In this document: piece by piece, positions 1 to 11,750 of the stretch
Layout: each line of letters starts with the position of its first letter
Numbering within the stretch: the stretch's first letter is position 1
DNA from: Parastagonospora avenae f. sp. tritici 18332-5
Taxonomy: Eukaryota > Ascomycota > Dothideomycetes > Pleosporales > Phaeosphaeriaceae
NCBI GenBank assembly: GCA_022559985.1
Contig: JAFJTR010000047.1
Coordinates: forward strand, 180,679 to 244,678
DNA: 64,000 nucleotides
Direction of reading: 5' to 3'
Notes under the pieces: generated by a model
Told to the model about the DNA's origin: nothing
The model's input: only the letters and a program-made list of their open reading frames with translations
Databases searched by the model: none
Program-made: the position numbers and the translations under genes

Positions 1-162
1 GACCAGACCAAGTGCCGTCGCGTGTGCACGCACACGAACGTTTCTAAAACTCAACATGATGTTCAATATAAGTACATACCACCCTCGCGATACACCCGCT
101 GCACCTACGGCCTTGCAAGATTCTATCCTTCAGTGAACCAGGTGACGCACAAAAACGGAAGC

Positions 163-750
163 ATGGCATCAACCGGACTCCCTCAAGCTAGTTTGATGTC
201 AGCATACACCCTTCGCAAGAGCAAGCCCACGGAAATTCTCGCCAAAGTCGAGGCCACCGAGCCGCGCAAGGGAGAATGTCAGTTCACACCATCACTTGCG
301 CGTCCACCAAAAGAGGTCGCAAATGAGGACACGGAGGCCAGTCGCTCGACCAACACATCGCCTGTGCTAACACCAACCTCGACTCGTGCTCCATATCACA
401 CATCCACCTCCCCATCCTTGGAACACGCCTTTCGAATGCGAGCACTTGGTTTGGAGAGCCCGCCTCGCCTTCCAGGCCCGACTCCGACTCGCCTCCCATC
501 TCGTGCATCCAGCCCATCAGCCATTACACTCGACTCTGGCATTGGGGCCACTGTCCCTCTTTTACCCAGCCCAGAGTCTCCGCCAGCCGAGACATACCCT
601 CATAGTGCCGACCTCGAGTATGAAGTGGTGTCTCATGATGATGCCAGTTCGTCAGCAGACTCTGATGACGATTTCGCTTTCGAGTACGAAGTCATGGACG
701 CGGATTCATGCCCGTCGCCGCCGCTGTCTGTCTCTTCTGGTCTCCATTAG
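163..750 (+). CDS. Low-complexity acidic-tailed hypothetical protein
   Basis: A single open frame of 195 residues starts at the first ATG (163); the frame is open upstream to position 22 but only from a GTG. I do not recognise a family. The middle is rich in Pro, Ser and Thr with many SP and TP dipeptides. The C-terminal third is acidic, with two similar short motifs (LEYEVVSHDD and FEYEVMDADS) about 30 residues apart. This looks like an intrinsically disordered protein. No signal peptide or membrane segment is visible. Codon use and the Ser/Pro bias are consistent with a real fungal gene, but there is no homology argument, so the call rests on the open frame alone. Confidence 0.5.
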   Translation: MASTGLPQASLMSAYTLRKSKPTEILAKVEATEPRKGECQFTPSLARPPKEVANEDTEASRSTNTSPVLTPTSTRAPYHTSTSPSLEHAFRMRALGLESPPRLPGPTPTRLPSRASSPSAITLDSGIGATVPLLPSPESPPAETYPHSADLEYEVVSHDDASSSADSDDDFAFEYEVMDADSCPSPPLSVSSGLH

Positions 751-1289
751 GATGTGGAAGATTGCGAAGACGAGAGTGGGGGGAAGACTAGTGCGGTGGA
801 GGTGGAATGGCCGACGCTGAGGGAGGCGCTGCGTGGAAGGAGGGGGAGGGTGGGTGAGGAGTAGACTGTTTGAATACACATGCAGGGGTTTTGGTCATGA
901 GGAGTGGGGTTTTTTTCAGATTGTTATCTGGGAGTTTGGAAGTATGACGCCAACGTGCTTTTATTGTTAGTGTAGAATTCGAGTCGATTGGTGGAATCAA
1001 AATGTGTTATAGAAGCTTTGAATGGCGCTGGGTGACTTGTCTTCTTCCCACTTGAATGTTTCGGTTCGCGTGGTTGTGGATAATTAATTGATTGCTATGC
1101 CTATTGTATGTGTGTATGATGTGAATATGGTATATACTGGAATATCCCTCGCTTTACGCCATCCATCCCATCCCAAACCCATCCCTGATCAAATTTATGC
1201 CCAAAACCTAGGATATCACACTATTGAAACGAATATACCAAACCCCGATACCCAACTAAACGAGTGGAAAATAATCTAATGCTGCGCAC
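751..1289. other. Convergent 3' intergenic region
   Basis: This lies between the stop codons of the hypothetical protein and of ATG15. It holds only short frames in AT-richer sequence typical of 3' ends. I see no gene in it. Confidence 0.6.
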
Positions 1290-3260
1290 TTACATCTCCA
1301 TCCTCTCCATCGCCGTACTATGATGCTTCTTCGACTTGTCGAGGCAAACGAGGCCGAAGAAAGCTTCGGACGTACAGCTCGTTGACGTCGATATCTCACT
1401 CGATGCCGCCGTCGATGTAGGTGGCGAAGTATGAACTCGCGTATGCTTCTTCGACTTGTCATAGCAGATCAGACCGAACCAGCCCTCGTGCGTGCAGGAC
1501 GTAGATGAGACGGTTGGGGCAGGCGTTGAGGTCCTCAGCTTCGTTCGGGAGGGTGGATCGTTGCCGTCGAGACAGTCGCCGAACCAGCCTGGGTACATGC
1601 ATGAGGATGTTGATGTTGGGGGGGAAGACGAGGTTGTTGTTGCGGTGGGTGCGGGGGCGGGGGTAGTGGTGTGTGAGGACTTTGTAGTTGTGGTTGGCTC
1701 GCCGTTGTCGTCTTTGCAGCCAAACCAGCCGGGGGTTTTGCAGGTTGATGTAGAGGATGTGGATGTGTGTTTGGATGTTGATGTCTGTGTGCCTGTAGTG
1801 GTCTCGTCGAGACAGCCCCACCAGCCTGGCGTCTTGCATGTCTCTGTCCTGGTACGAGTGTTGGTTTTGCTCGATTTGGAAGTGGATGTAGGCTTCGAGG
1901 TACTGGTAGTGGTTGTCTCGGTGCCATTGCTCTCGAAATATTTCCAGGTGTAGCAATCCGTGCAGTCAACGTACGGCTCGCAGATAGGAGGCGCATCGTA
2001 CTTCTCTATTACGTCTTTAATGACCTCGACAATCTTGTGTGTACCGATACCGACGCGCCAGCCAAGGTCTTTGACTGTGTCGTAGACACACTTCTTGCCT
2101 GTGTGACAGACACTTTGTAGGGCATATCCACCAAAGGTGCACACGCTGGTAGCTTGGTTGCACTGACCCATGTATATTGGGTCCGCAGTGTGCCCAAAGT
2201 GATAGCCCCCGGTCATCTTTCTCTTCTGGAGTGAGCCAATCTCGTGGCCGGGTGGTACTGGAAGACCGAGACGTGATGCCGGCATTGCTTCGGGAACAGC
2301 TTCAAAGGTCACAGCTGGGTGGCCGAAGGTCAAGGACAGGAACGACGAGACTGCACCGCCCAGTGAATGACCGGCCATCCATATCTCAGCATGCGGATAC
2401 AGCGCCGTAACGTTGTGGTAAAGGTCTTGTGCAGCATAGTAGTAGCGGTTCTTCTCGCGCAGTGCTGTCACCAAGCAGGTCGAATTGCAAGTGTATGCCG
2501 AGGTCTGGCAATCACAGACCTGTCGCCACAAGAACTGTCCGCCCTGTCCGCAGCAGCAGCTGAAGAAGAGATTGTCGTTTTCCTTGTCTTTAGTGGTGGT
2601 CTCGGAGCCGTCGAACATGGCAGGCGACGTTCCCTTTAGGCCTATCACAACGGTGGAGTTCTCCGTGTCGGCGAAGATGTGCCCTCGCAGCCCGTCAGAC
2701 TCCCACCCAAAGTCTTCGGTGTAGTTGAAGCCACCACCCACGTCTTCCCACTCGCCCGTATTTGGCTCCAAGATGTATGCATTCGAGGCCATGCGCGCGA
2801 AACTCAGCACCGTCTCTCTGTCGGTGACGTTGGGTCCCGCGATGTCGTCTATGGTCCAGTCGTCCTCAGCCAGCTGCACGGCTCTTCCCTTCATCCTTCC
2901 CCATTCCAGTATGCCATCTATGGCCTCTTTGCTCCTATCTGCCAACCGCTGAATGCTCATCGGCTCGGCCTTCACACGCAACCGGGGTACGGGCTCGCGG
3001 TGTGCCGAGTGCAGGTCCTCTGCTGCCCATACTGCCGCATTTTCCGGCACGTCCAGTCTTCGGTGAAGCTCTGGATATTTGTATGTGCCATGGTGGAAGA
3101 TGTGTCGCAGCGAGAAGTCCTTCTCGCTGCTGTGGGGTTGCGGCGAGATGGGTGGCGCTGGGAGGATGGGGAGCTCGGCTGCACTGCTCACGGCGAGGAA
3201 CGACAGCAGCAGGGAAGCTGTTACGCGAGACGCAGAGGTGCAGAACGGTCGGCGACGCAT
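1290..3260 (-). CDS. ATG15: Autophagy lipase Atg15 with five C-terminal Cys motifs
   Basis: This encodes a 656-residue, intronless vacuolar phospholipase that breaks down the membranes of autophagic bodies. The ATG at 3260 is chosen; the frame extends upstream only to a TTG. Residues 1-29 form a basic N-terminus and a hydrophobic signal anchor, as expected for a type II protein delivered by the multivesicular body route. The family signature LRHIFHHGTYKYP follows at about residue 51. The lipase nucleophile elbow GHSLGG is at 297-302, with Ser299 as the nucleophile. From about residue 440 a Ser/Thr/Pro-rich tail carries five similar cysteine motifs (CKTPGWWGC, CKTPGWFGC, CMYPGWFGDC, CTHEGWFGLIC, CTSEAFFGLVC) about 32-47 residues apart. 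Yeast Atg15 is shorter, so the tail is an extension. It is divergently arranged with the VPS9 gene. The assignment is firm; the tail's role is unknown. Confidence 0.93.
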   Translation of the reverse strand: MRRRPFCTSASRVTASLLLSFLAVSSAAELPILPAPPISPQPHSSEKDFSLRHIFHHGTYKYPELHRRLDVPENAAVWAAEDLHSAHREPVPRLRVKAEPMSIQRLADRSKEAIDGILEWGRMKGRAVQLAEDDWTIDDIAGPNVTDRETVLSFARMASNAYILEPNTGEWEDVGGGFNYTEDFGWESDGLRGHIFADTENSTVVIGLKGTSPAMFDGSETTTKDKENDNLFFSCCCGQGGQFLWRQVCDCQTSAYTCNSTCLVTALREKNRYYYAAQDLYHNVTALYPHAEIWMAGHSLGGAVSSFLSLTFGHPAVTFEAVPEAMPASRLGLPVPPGHEIGSLQKRKMTGGYHFGHTADPIYMGQCNQATSVCTFGGYALQSVCHTGKKCVYDTVKDLGWRVGIGTHKIVEVIKDVIEKYDAPPICEPYVDCTDCYTWKYFESNGTETTTTSTSKPTSTSKSSKTNTRTRTETCKTPGWWGCLDETTTGTQTSTSKHTSTSSTSTCKTPGWFGCKDDNGEPTTTTKSSHTTTPAPAPTATTTSSSPPTSTSSCMYPGWFGDCLDGNDPPSRTKLRTSTPAPTVSSTSCTHEGWFGLICYDKSKKHTRVHTSPPTSTAASSEISTSTSCTSEAFFGLVCLDKSKKHHSTAMERMEM

Positions 3261-3690
3261 GTCGTGGTCACTGTGCAAATGAGATCTAGAGGTGTCAAGT
3301 GGTTTGCTGCAAGTGAAGTGCAGCTACATCGATGGCATGCATCATGCATCAATGACGATGATGGCATTCACGCGGCTGGGGCTTGCACGTGCAAGGTATA
3401 CGCGGGGACGCGCCGCTCCTTCACAACCGTCCACCGCCGCACGGGTACTGGCCGCGTACTTTCACGACAGTCACTCATTTGGCGTGGAAAAGAGAGGCCT
3501 CTTGAAGCTGTCGCCCTATAGTTCTTGGGTATCATATCATATTTCCCTGTCGGTATCGCGGCTTCTGGACAGCGTCCCTGAGCTCCGTCGCATCCCGTTG
3601 CGCATGACGTTGTTTCAGTAGCACCACGAGCTCAATGCAGGCACACGACATTCTCATCCCCCACAGAGTCTTACAGATGCGCCTGCCGCA
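3261..3690. promoter_or_regulatory. Divergent promoter region ATG15 / VPS9 gene
   Basis: These 430 bp separate two start codons facing away from each other, so they must hold both promoters. I see no clear TATA box and no conserved operator. Both flanking genes act in endosome/vacuole traffic, so shared control is possible but is inference. Confidence 0.5.
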
Positions 3691-5942
3691 ATGACGCCAC
3701 CACGACCAAACAATCTGCATCCCTCGCGCTCATTCACTCGACTGGACCCTGCGCCCAAGACTCCACTCTCACGAAGTCGAGCAAGCACCCTGCAGGGTCC
3801 ACATGTACCAGATATGCTGGATCCTCTGAAAGCAAACATGGTCGTCGAGGAAGACGAAACCGCCGATGGCGATGTCTTTGTCAAGAAAGATGAAGATGGA
3901 GAAGCTGAATCGCACGAAGCTGCTCCCGATACTTTCGAGGAGCTTCCTATAGAGATCCGGAGTCTGACAGAGAGGTGCGTGGGCGAGAGCTTCATAGACT
4001 TGCATGGTCCTGATAACATGATAGATTCCTCGAGTCGCTCACAGCCAAGGTCCACCCTGCTCCCCTCTCCATTGATAACCTATCCGACCTCTTCCAAGAC
4101 TTCTATACCCGCGCATCCTCCAAGATCAACACACATATAGCGACACTATCCGCACGTCTGACCAGCGATGAATATACGTCCAAGAAAGGCTCAGCTCCGC
4201 CGAGCAGACCAGGCTCAATACGTCAGGGAAGCAACCACTCTGGCGAACAGCAGATGCTTAGTGCTTCTGAGATGGCAGACCGGAAGAAGGCGAGGAAGTC
4301 ATTAGAAGCAAAACGCCTAGCTCTCGAGGAGGCTGTCGAGCGAGCAGTGTGCGAGAAGATGTACAGCAGGATATGGCGGCATCGCAGCACTGATGACGAG
4401 GAAAGAGACCACAAGCTTCGGTCTCGGACCGCTGCACTCTCACTCGTTGGCATTGGGTTAAAAGAGCTGCTGATGGCTAGTGACGAGATGACAGAAGAGG
4501 AGCGCCAAAAGACAAAAGAGAAAGAGCCCGAGATTAGGGAGTGGCTGTCCACCGCAAGACAGGACATAATGAAGATGAATGACGAGAAATCTCCGCAGGG
4601 GAAGGTGCAACATCTAACTGCGGCTCACAAATCCATTGTGGAAGCTCTATCCAAGATCTTTCCCGCCACTTCATCCGCTGACGAGATACTTCCCACCCTC
4701 ATATACGCCCTGATCACGCTGCCACCCGTCGAATTGAACGTCATAAGTGATCTCATGTTCATCCAAAGATTCCGTGGCTCCAGTCGAATGGACGGGGAAA
4801 CGGCATACTGTCTTGTAAATCTTGAAGCAGCCATATCCTTCCTGGAGACCGTCGACCTTTCGTCCTTACGTGCGAATGAGCCAGCCATTCCTGGCAAGGC
4901 AGATTCTAGGCCCTCCACACCAAGATCAGAAGTGACGCCAATGGCCCTGGGTCTGTCCGATGCTCCGGACCTGATACAGACTCCAGCTACACCCACTACC
5001 AAAGGTTCTGGAAACGAGCCATCAAGCCCAGTGACGACAAAGGCACAACGCCGATTGAGTAACTTGATACAGACACAACAGACCAAGCTTGAGGCTGCCT
5101 CAGATGCCGTGCGCGACTCAATCCTTGACTCGGCTGACCAAGCCATGGGTAGAATTAACAATACACTGGACAGTAGCTTCAAGTTCTTCTTTGGTGGCCT
5201 ACGCGACAAGGACCCGAATAGCCCCATTACGGAACAGCCAGCACTTCCAAAGACGCTAGAAGATGCAAGGAAGCTTGTCAGTTCGCCCACGCGGATTGAT
5301 GACGACGACGATGTATCCAGTGTGGGCGCCGCTAGCTCGACACAAGGAGACGATCACGTCGAAGTCTCGAGCAATAAGAGGCTCGAAGCCAAGATGTCAG
5401 ACCTGTTCGCTGGTAGAAAGCAGATTAGAGAGCGAAGTGTGGACTCGACAAGATCTATAGGCAGCGCAAGCGGACGTCGCGTCACATTTCCAGCCACAGT
5501 TGAGGAAAAGACTCCGTCTCCATCAGCCGTCAAAGCAGAGCTCCCAGCACCAAGTAATACTTCAGCTGTCGACTCTCTTCGCAACATGGGCAACAGCCTC
5601 AACCCATTGAACAGATTCGCAAGCATTAACGTGTTGCCTCGGTTCGGACGCACTGTGAGCAGCAGCAGCACTCCTGTTCTCGCTACTCCAGTTGCGGAGC
5701 AAGGTAAACAGTCGCCTTCGCCAGAACCACTGATCCGGACAGCAACAGGAGAGGTCCCTCAAGTGGACGAGAAGGCCGCAAAGGCGATTGCAGCGATCGA
5801 ACAATTGAAGAAGACGCCTCCACCCGTGAAACGGTTTCTAGACGCCAAGGATGCACAGGACCTAAAGTTGAGAGAGGTCGACGAGCTATTGAAGGAGTAC
5901 CAGCGCTTGGCCACTGCGATGCGTGGCGCCATCAACCATTGA
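3691..5942 (+). CDS. VPS9-domain Rab5-type guanine nucleotide exchange factor
   Basis: Two exons, 3691-3974 and 4025-5942, encode 733 residues. The 50 bp intron starts GTGCGT, has CTGATAAC as branch site and ends ATAG; splicing keeps the frame across the FEELPIEIRSLTER / FLESLTAKV junction. The VPS9 catalytic core lies at about residues 225-375, with the recognisable run ADEILPTLIYALITLPP followed by ETAYCLVNLEAAISFLETVD. VPS9 proteins catalyse GDP/GTP exchange on Rab5-type GTPases at early endosomes. The N-terminus and the whole C-terminal half are Ser/Pro-rich and probably disordered; a short charged helical segment ends the protein. It is probably in the Muk1/Vps9 group, but I cannot say which paralogue. 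Confidence 0.85.
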
Positions 5943-6204
5943 GCACTTAAAGATGCGTTGCGCACCACGGTTCAGAATTACAGGAGATTTGTGGTGTATA
6001 TGTATTGTATATAGACAGGCATGGAGTTCTGGCGCCTATCAAGAGCGAGATGGCGGGTGGTAGTTTGTACTAGTCTCGAATAGGAAATGACGACCAAACC
6101 ATTGTTTGTTTGTCAACACCGCGCTACCTCAGATTCCGCCCGCCCACACCACTTTGCGACAGCAACCCTGTGCAGCAATTCGCAATTCAACTTTGTTCAA
6201 AGCT

Positions 6205-8700
6205 ATGGCGGAACCAATGTCGACGCTTTCGCCGGAGAAGCTCAATGCGAGCTCTAACTCTATTCACACGGACGACGATTTCGACATGACTTTCCACGAC
6301 CCGCCCTCATCGCCTTTCGTGTCGCATATCGAGATTGACGACCAAGAAAACATTGCGCCTGGTGAAATGGCTACGCCCTCGAAATCCCTGCTCGACTTTG
6401 ACGATGTCCCGCAATCAGCATTCAAGGTCTCTCCCGAGAAGAAATCTGGGCTCAAGGAGCGCGCCAGTCCGATGAAGACATCGCCAGTAAAGAACTTGAT
6501 GGGCGACTTCGAGGAGGCCGCGAAAGGGGATTCAACCAGTGGCCGATCTAGCCCCAGAAAGAGCTCTCCCATAAAGAAGATGTCCATGGAACGTTCCGAG
6601 TCTGCAATGAGCAGCCGATCGCGCAAGAGCCAGTCGCCCTCAAAGTCATCCCGCGCCCCTTCAGCTGAGCCAATCCAGCGCGTGCCTACATTCGAAACAG
6701 ACACCGAAGTACTACCAACCCCATCGAGCCATGCGAGTTCGTCACACAGGGAACCAGTGCTCCGGGAGAACGAGGGCTTGACTGTTGCCATGAAGTTCAT
6801 GGAGGAGATGCGCACAGAGAGACAGGAGACTCTGGTTCGACAGAGATCGTACGAAGATAAGTACGACATCGATCTCGATATCGATAACACCGAATTCAAC
6901 CCAGATGGCCCAAGCCTTACCTCGGCCGACGTGGACGACACCAGCTTCAGCATGTTCTCAGAGATGCCTGGCATCGACATGACCAAGTTTGCCTTTCTGC
7001 AAAAGAGTCCGACCAAGGACGGATTCTTGGACGTCAGTTCAATCACTTTCACGCCATTTAATAATCGCTAATGTAGACCATAGACCCCTCGCGCTCGCAC
7101 ACATATGACACCATCAACGGTTCGCCGATCAGAGCGCTCAGCGTCCCCTACACCACGTCGTTCCTACAAGGAAAACGACACCACAAATCTGCTTCTTGAC
7201 TTCACAGAGCAGATTCAGTCCTTCTCACAGTCCCGAAAAACATCGCCAGCACGCGGACGCACTTCTCCAACAAAGTCAAGTACACAGCCTGACCTCCGCT
7301 CTTTCTACCAAAACCAGCGATCGCCCGCAAAGGGTGGATCATATGTACCCGCTACTCCAAGTCAGAGCCGTCAGATGCTGAACTTGCTGGACTTCGAGCT
7401 GCCGCCTCCACCTACGCCACGATCCCTACCTACCGTCACCATCAGGGAGTTGGAGTCTGCGAAGTCACAGTTCCAGTCACAGATCTCCTCGCTCAGCGCC
7501 AGTTTGTCTGGTAAGGAGGCCGAGGTAGATTCACTGGCAAAGGCAGTGGCAGACGCTGAACGTCGTGTGGGTGAAGCCCAGGAAGCGGTCCGCGAGGAAA
7601 GCTCGGCACGCGAGTACGCCGAAGCTCAGATGATAGACTGGAAGAAGAAGGGCGAGGAGGTTCAGAGTCTTTTGCAAGACGTACAAGCGGAGCTGGCACG
7701 AAACGACTCAGAGCGCGAGCAGCTTCTCCAAAGATTAGCTGAAGCAGAGAAGCGTGCAGATGACGCTGAAAACCGCTCGACAGAGCTCGAAACGAAGGTG
7801 ATCGAGGCCGAGAGCAAGAACGTTGACATGACCACCTTTATCAATAACGATGATGGGGAGGAAAATAAGAAGATCTACTCAGAATTGGAATGTCAGACAG
7901 CAATCGCTGAGAAGGTTAATGAGGTTGCCCGGGACCTACACTCTGCCTACAAGGCCAAGCACGAGAAGAAGATCAAGGCCCTCAAGGATAATTACCAGAA
8001 GAAGGCGGACGAGCGCTGCAAAGAACTGCGCCTCCAGATCATTCGTCTCGAGCGCCAAGTCGAAGAAGCAGAAAAGAAGCGGGACGACACTTTCAGCAAA
8101 GTGCTTCCAGCCGGCGTGCAGCCCAAAGCAGACGACGCCTCAACTTCCGTCTCCAACTCCGTCGATCTCCAAAAATTCGAGTCCCAACGCGCGGAAATCG
8201 AGAACCTCAAAGCCAAGCTCGCCGGCCTCCAGTCGGAACTTCAATCCCTCCGCAAGTCCAACGACTCGCTCCTCATCGACCTCGAAGCCGAGCGCGTCGA
8301 AAAGGGCGAGCTCGTCGCCGCCGCTGAGCAAATGCTCTCCATGTGCGGCCAGCAAATGGAGGAAATGCAACAAGACGAACTCCGCCGCTCGCAAACAGGC
8401 AGCGCGCCGCCGTCCGCTCCGCCCAAACAAAAAGCGCCCGCTGAAAACGCTATGCGCAACACGGGCTTCCTCGCTGGCGGTCCAGCGCCTCCGCGTCCGG
8501 GCTCTTCCCTTGCTGGTGGTCGACCTGGTAGCGCGTTGGGCGATCGCTCAACGGGCATTGCGAAGCCATCGGGTCTCAGAGCGCCAGGCGGATTTGGCTT
8601 TCAGAGCGGCAATATGGGCTTGAATCGGAGTGCGAGTGGGGGTAAGAGTAGGCTACTGAGCAATATCGAGCGCATGGGTGGAGGCAAGGGCCAGGAGTAG
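6205..8700 (+). CDS. Long coiled-coil protein, likely spindle or cytoskeletal
   Basis: Two exons, 6205-7032 and 7084-8700, give 814 residues. The intron (51 bp, GTCAGT...CATAG, branch CTAAT) is phase 0 and removes the TAA at 7069. The first ATG of the frame is 6205. Residues 1-275 are disordered with many SP-K/R sites of CDK type (SPEKK, SPRKSSPIKK, SPMK). Residues about 380-700 form a long coiled coil interrupted near the HEKKIKALKDNYQKK segment. The tail is Gly/Pro/Ser-rich. The layout resembles fungal spindle-pole and kinetochore proteins of the Cut12, SnaD or TACC kind, but I cannot place it in a named family. Oddity: the frame stays open for 47 codons after the TAG at 8698-8700 and ends in a strongly acidic run (see findings). 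Confidence 0.75.
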
Positions 8701-9415
8701 AATGTCTGGCCTGTGAGTAATTTACCGCGTAGGATTGTGGGGGCGTTGGGTTTGGGTATGGGTGGGGATGGGGATGGGATGGAGGAGAGTGTAGATATTA
8801 TACTTGATGATTCGGAGATGGATTTGGATATGGACATGGATTAATTGTGTACACTTGCGTATATAGGAGTTTTTTGGTTCTGGTTGTGGAGGGCTCGGTT
8901 TGGTTTGGATAGTGTCATGTTGCAATTCCCACAGCTGTCGTTTTTGTGGTTGCTATCAATATGGACATCGTTTCTCTCTTGCTTTCAGAGGTTGCTGGAA
9001 TTAGTATCGGAGTGCTGTGTCAAGGACCTGAAGATTGTCCCTGTTGGTAGAATTATTTCTAGTCCCACGTATATACCGTATTAATCTTAAGCAGGGGTAC
9101 TTTAAAGAAAAGTCGCTACCATTACCTCTGTCCTTCGTGGTGAGTGTTACAAAGTTTGCGACATTTAATCTATCGATTTGGGCACAGGCTCAGAGACAGG
9201 ATGTGTCTGAGACATAATGCATAGTCACGTATATTGACGCATCACGTAAACATATTCATTCAGGAGAATTGCTTAGGTCTTTGTTGCCTAGAACACCTCG
9301 CTAGTCAAGTAATACCATATTTTCGTTGAAGTCGAATTACCTCATTCCCCTACGACCATCCCTTCCAAACACACTTTCGTATGCTTGCATACATTCCGCC
9401 TCATTTCCCACAAGC
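8701..9415. other. Convergent intergenic region with an in-frame acidic extension
   Basis: The first 141 bases continue the reading frame of the preceding coiled-coil gene past its TAG and reach a TAA at 8842. The rest, up to the TMEM16 gene stop, is AT-rich with no supported gene. Confidence 0.5.
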
Positions 9416-11750
9416 TCACAGCTCCTTCTTCCTCTCAGGGCTCGTCTCGACCTGCGCCTTCTCAATCAGACCCTTAGCAACAGCAGCAGACTCCTGCCAG
9501 CTGCGCTGACGGCCCCAGAACCTCGACTCGGGTGTGGAAGCCCTGAGGCTGCTGTCCCTCGCATCCTCCTCGAGACTCTTCCTTGTGATATCGCCGCCTG
9601 ATCCGCTGAGTGTGGGCAGCTTTTTCAGTGAGCTCAAATTCTCTTCGAAGTACTGCTTGCGCACGCTGAAGCGCTCACGGCGCTCTTTTTGCAGGCCAGG
9701 TGAGTCGATCTTGGAAATGACATGGCGGATTGTTAAGCGGAGGATGATGAAAAGGTGCTCAGCAAAAAATACGGTAAGAAGCAGGCCCCAAAGCTGGATA
9801 TTGGAGGGGTTACCGTCGGGGCCCTTGTTGGAGTTGTGGAACATGTAGACAAGGGAAGATGTAGTGAGAGCTCCCAGCCAGGTGAGGAAGGAGAGCGAAT
9901 CGAGCCAAGGGCCAATGGTGTCGGCGCGCCAGGGTGTAGGTCGCTGCATCTCAACGCAGATCTTCATAGCGTCGGCGCGAAGCTCGATCCAGTCGTTGAT
10001 CAGGAAGGATACAGCAGTAAGCGGCCAGACAACGGAGAAGAGAGAAAGGTAGCCGAACTGGAGAACCATCTCGCGGAGATCGGCAGTGACATCGTAGACA
10101 TCGAGTTCGGCCTCTTTGCGTACACGTTCAAGGAAAGCAGCGTCCTCGGGTGGATCGCTTGCGGACACAGAAGCAGCACCGCCGCCATTCTTCGCGGCCC
10201 TGTCAGACTGCATCTGCTTATACTTGGCGAAGCCACGGCGCTTGAGGTAGGGGACAACTAGCTCCATGCCCAGGTTTACAAGCTGAGCTGTGACCGTGAA
10301 GTAGATGACCTGCTTGCGGAGGCGGTCTGGGTTGATGCTCCAGCTAGTTTCGGTGTGGTGAAGCTGCTTCTCGCTTTCGGCGAACGGCCTGACAGCCACA
10401 TTAAAGACATCGAGGTAGGGTACGATGAGGGAGCCGAATGGGACGTAGACGAAAGCCGTCAGGAAGATACCAAGGTAGGAAAGAATGAAATTCATGACAA
10501 AGATCTTGCGGGTCAGCGCGGTGTCGTAGGCGCCCTGAGTCTCGTAGTTTTCGAATTGTGTAAGGCGCGTCGCAAAGTTGGTAAGAATGGTGGTGAGGAT
10601 AGGGTTGACGGTCGTAAGGATTCCAGTAGGTATGAAAACCAAGACGCTCTTGAGGGGTCCATTGTAGACTTCGGAAATGAAGACTTCGATACCAAAGCAG
10701 GTTGCAATGACGGTACCCAGACAAACGACCACGGTCAGAGCGAAAGGTACTTGCAATAATTGTCGCCGAAACCGCTTGCTCGATGGAAAGAAGCCGACTT
10801 TCTCGCCAGTGACAGGGTCGGTGACGGTCTTCTCGGGCGCAAATTCTCTGTGGCGGACATCGATTTTAGAAACACCTCGCACACCCCAGCGAACAGCCAG
10901 GTCCGTCTCTTGGTGTCTCCAGTACTCGGTGAACACGGTACACCAGACTGCACTGACAACACCATAGATAGGTGAGAAGTAGCCAAAGATGAGCCAAGAT
11001 ATGAAGCCGAACGCAGCAGGGAACATGAGGAATGTGAAATATGATTGCGTGAAGGCGAAGTAGAAGGCAATCTATGACCGTTAGTTTGAGATCCAATGCA
11101 GCAGCGTCGCAGTCTTACCTTTTCTCCCAGACGATTTCGAATATCATCCAGATCCTCCGTCTTAAGGAAATATGAAGACGTCCATTTCTTGATCCAGTCC
11201 TTGTTGTACGCGTGGTCGTGCAGAGCAAATACCGACTCTACGCCCTTCCATTCACCCTCCTTGGGCGTGATGCCAGCACCACCCTCATCGGTAGGGTTTG
11301 TAATCAATTGGTAGATGATGCGTAGACGTTCGGCTTCGTAGAGGGGTTCGGATTCGAGTGCTTCACGTGTCTCCTTAGGGGGTGCCGCAGCGCGAACACC
11401 ATGAATCCAGTCGCGCACCCTACAAATTGTTACTATCACATGCAAATTGCGGTTGGAGAGTTGCTTACCTTGAGCGGTACACCTCTCCGTGCAAATGCTC
11501 GTCAGATGCGACCCTAACAAACAAGAGAACGGAGTGCGAGTCGCCATTGCGGACCTCCGTCTGCAGGCCAACATTGGCGAGAGCCTCACACAGCTTCTCG
11601 AACTGCGCAATAGCCTTTGCCTTATCTGCACTTCAATTAGTCCTCAACTCCCCTCCTGCATCCACTGCACAACTCACCCGTCTTCGCAAAGCGATAGCTG
11701 ATCACATAATCGACATCCAGATTGCTCTGGAGCGCCTGGGATTTCGTCAT
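9416..11750 (-). CDS. TMEM16/anoctamin (Ist2-type) membrane protein
   Basis: Four exons on the minus strand: 11750-11678, 11625-11469, 11419-11119 and 11071-9416, separated by introns of 52, 49 and 47 bp. They encode 728 residues, close to the 735 of the structurally studied fungal TMEM16 proteins. An upstream in-frame ATG at 11882 would add 44 residues. The N-terminal cytosolic domain contains SNLDVDYVISYRFAK and FVRVASDEHLHGEV. The transmembrane part follows, including EYWRHQETDLAVRWGV, NPILTTILTNFATRLTQFENY and LREMVLQFGYLSLFSV, all typical of the family, with about ten membrane segments. Fungal members are calcium-activated lipid scramblases or, like yeast Ist2, ER-plasma membrane tethers. 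The tail is short, basic and charged. Confidence 0.9.

Noticed and set aside
2679..3521. 280-codon plus-strand open frame over ATG15
   Set aside because: It is antisense to the clear lipase gene, Arg/Cys/Val-biased, and has no domain.
6264..7052. 262-codon minus-strand frame over the coiled-coil gene
   Set aside because: Ser-rich mirror of the SP/KS-rich coding strand; a shadow.
8642..8700. A 59 bp intron using the TAG of the coiled-coil gene as acceptor
   Set aside because: The phase does not lead into the acidic downstream frame and the resulting protein ends seven codons later.
10735..11631. A single 298-codon minus-strand frame at the TMEM16 gene
   Set aside because: It runs through two introns and two wrong frames; only 11419-11119 is genuine coding sequence in that frame.
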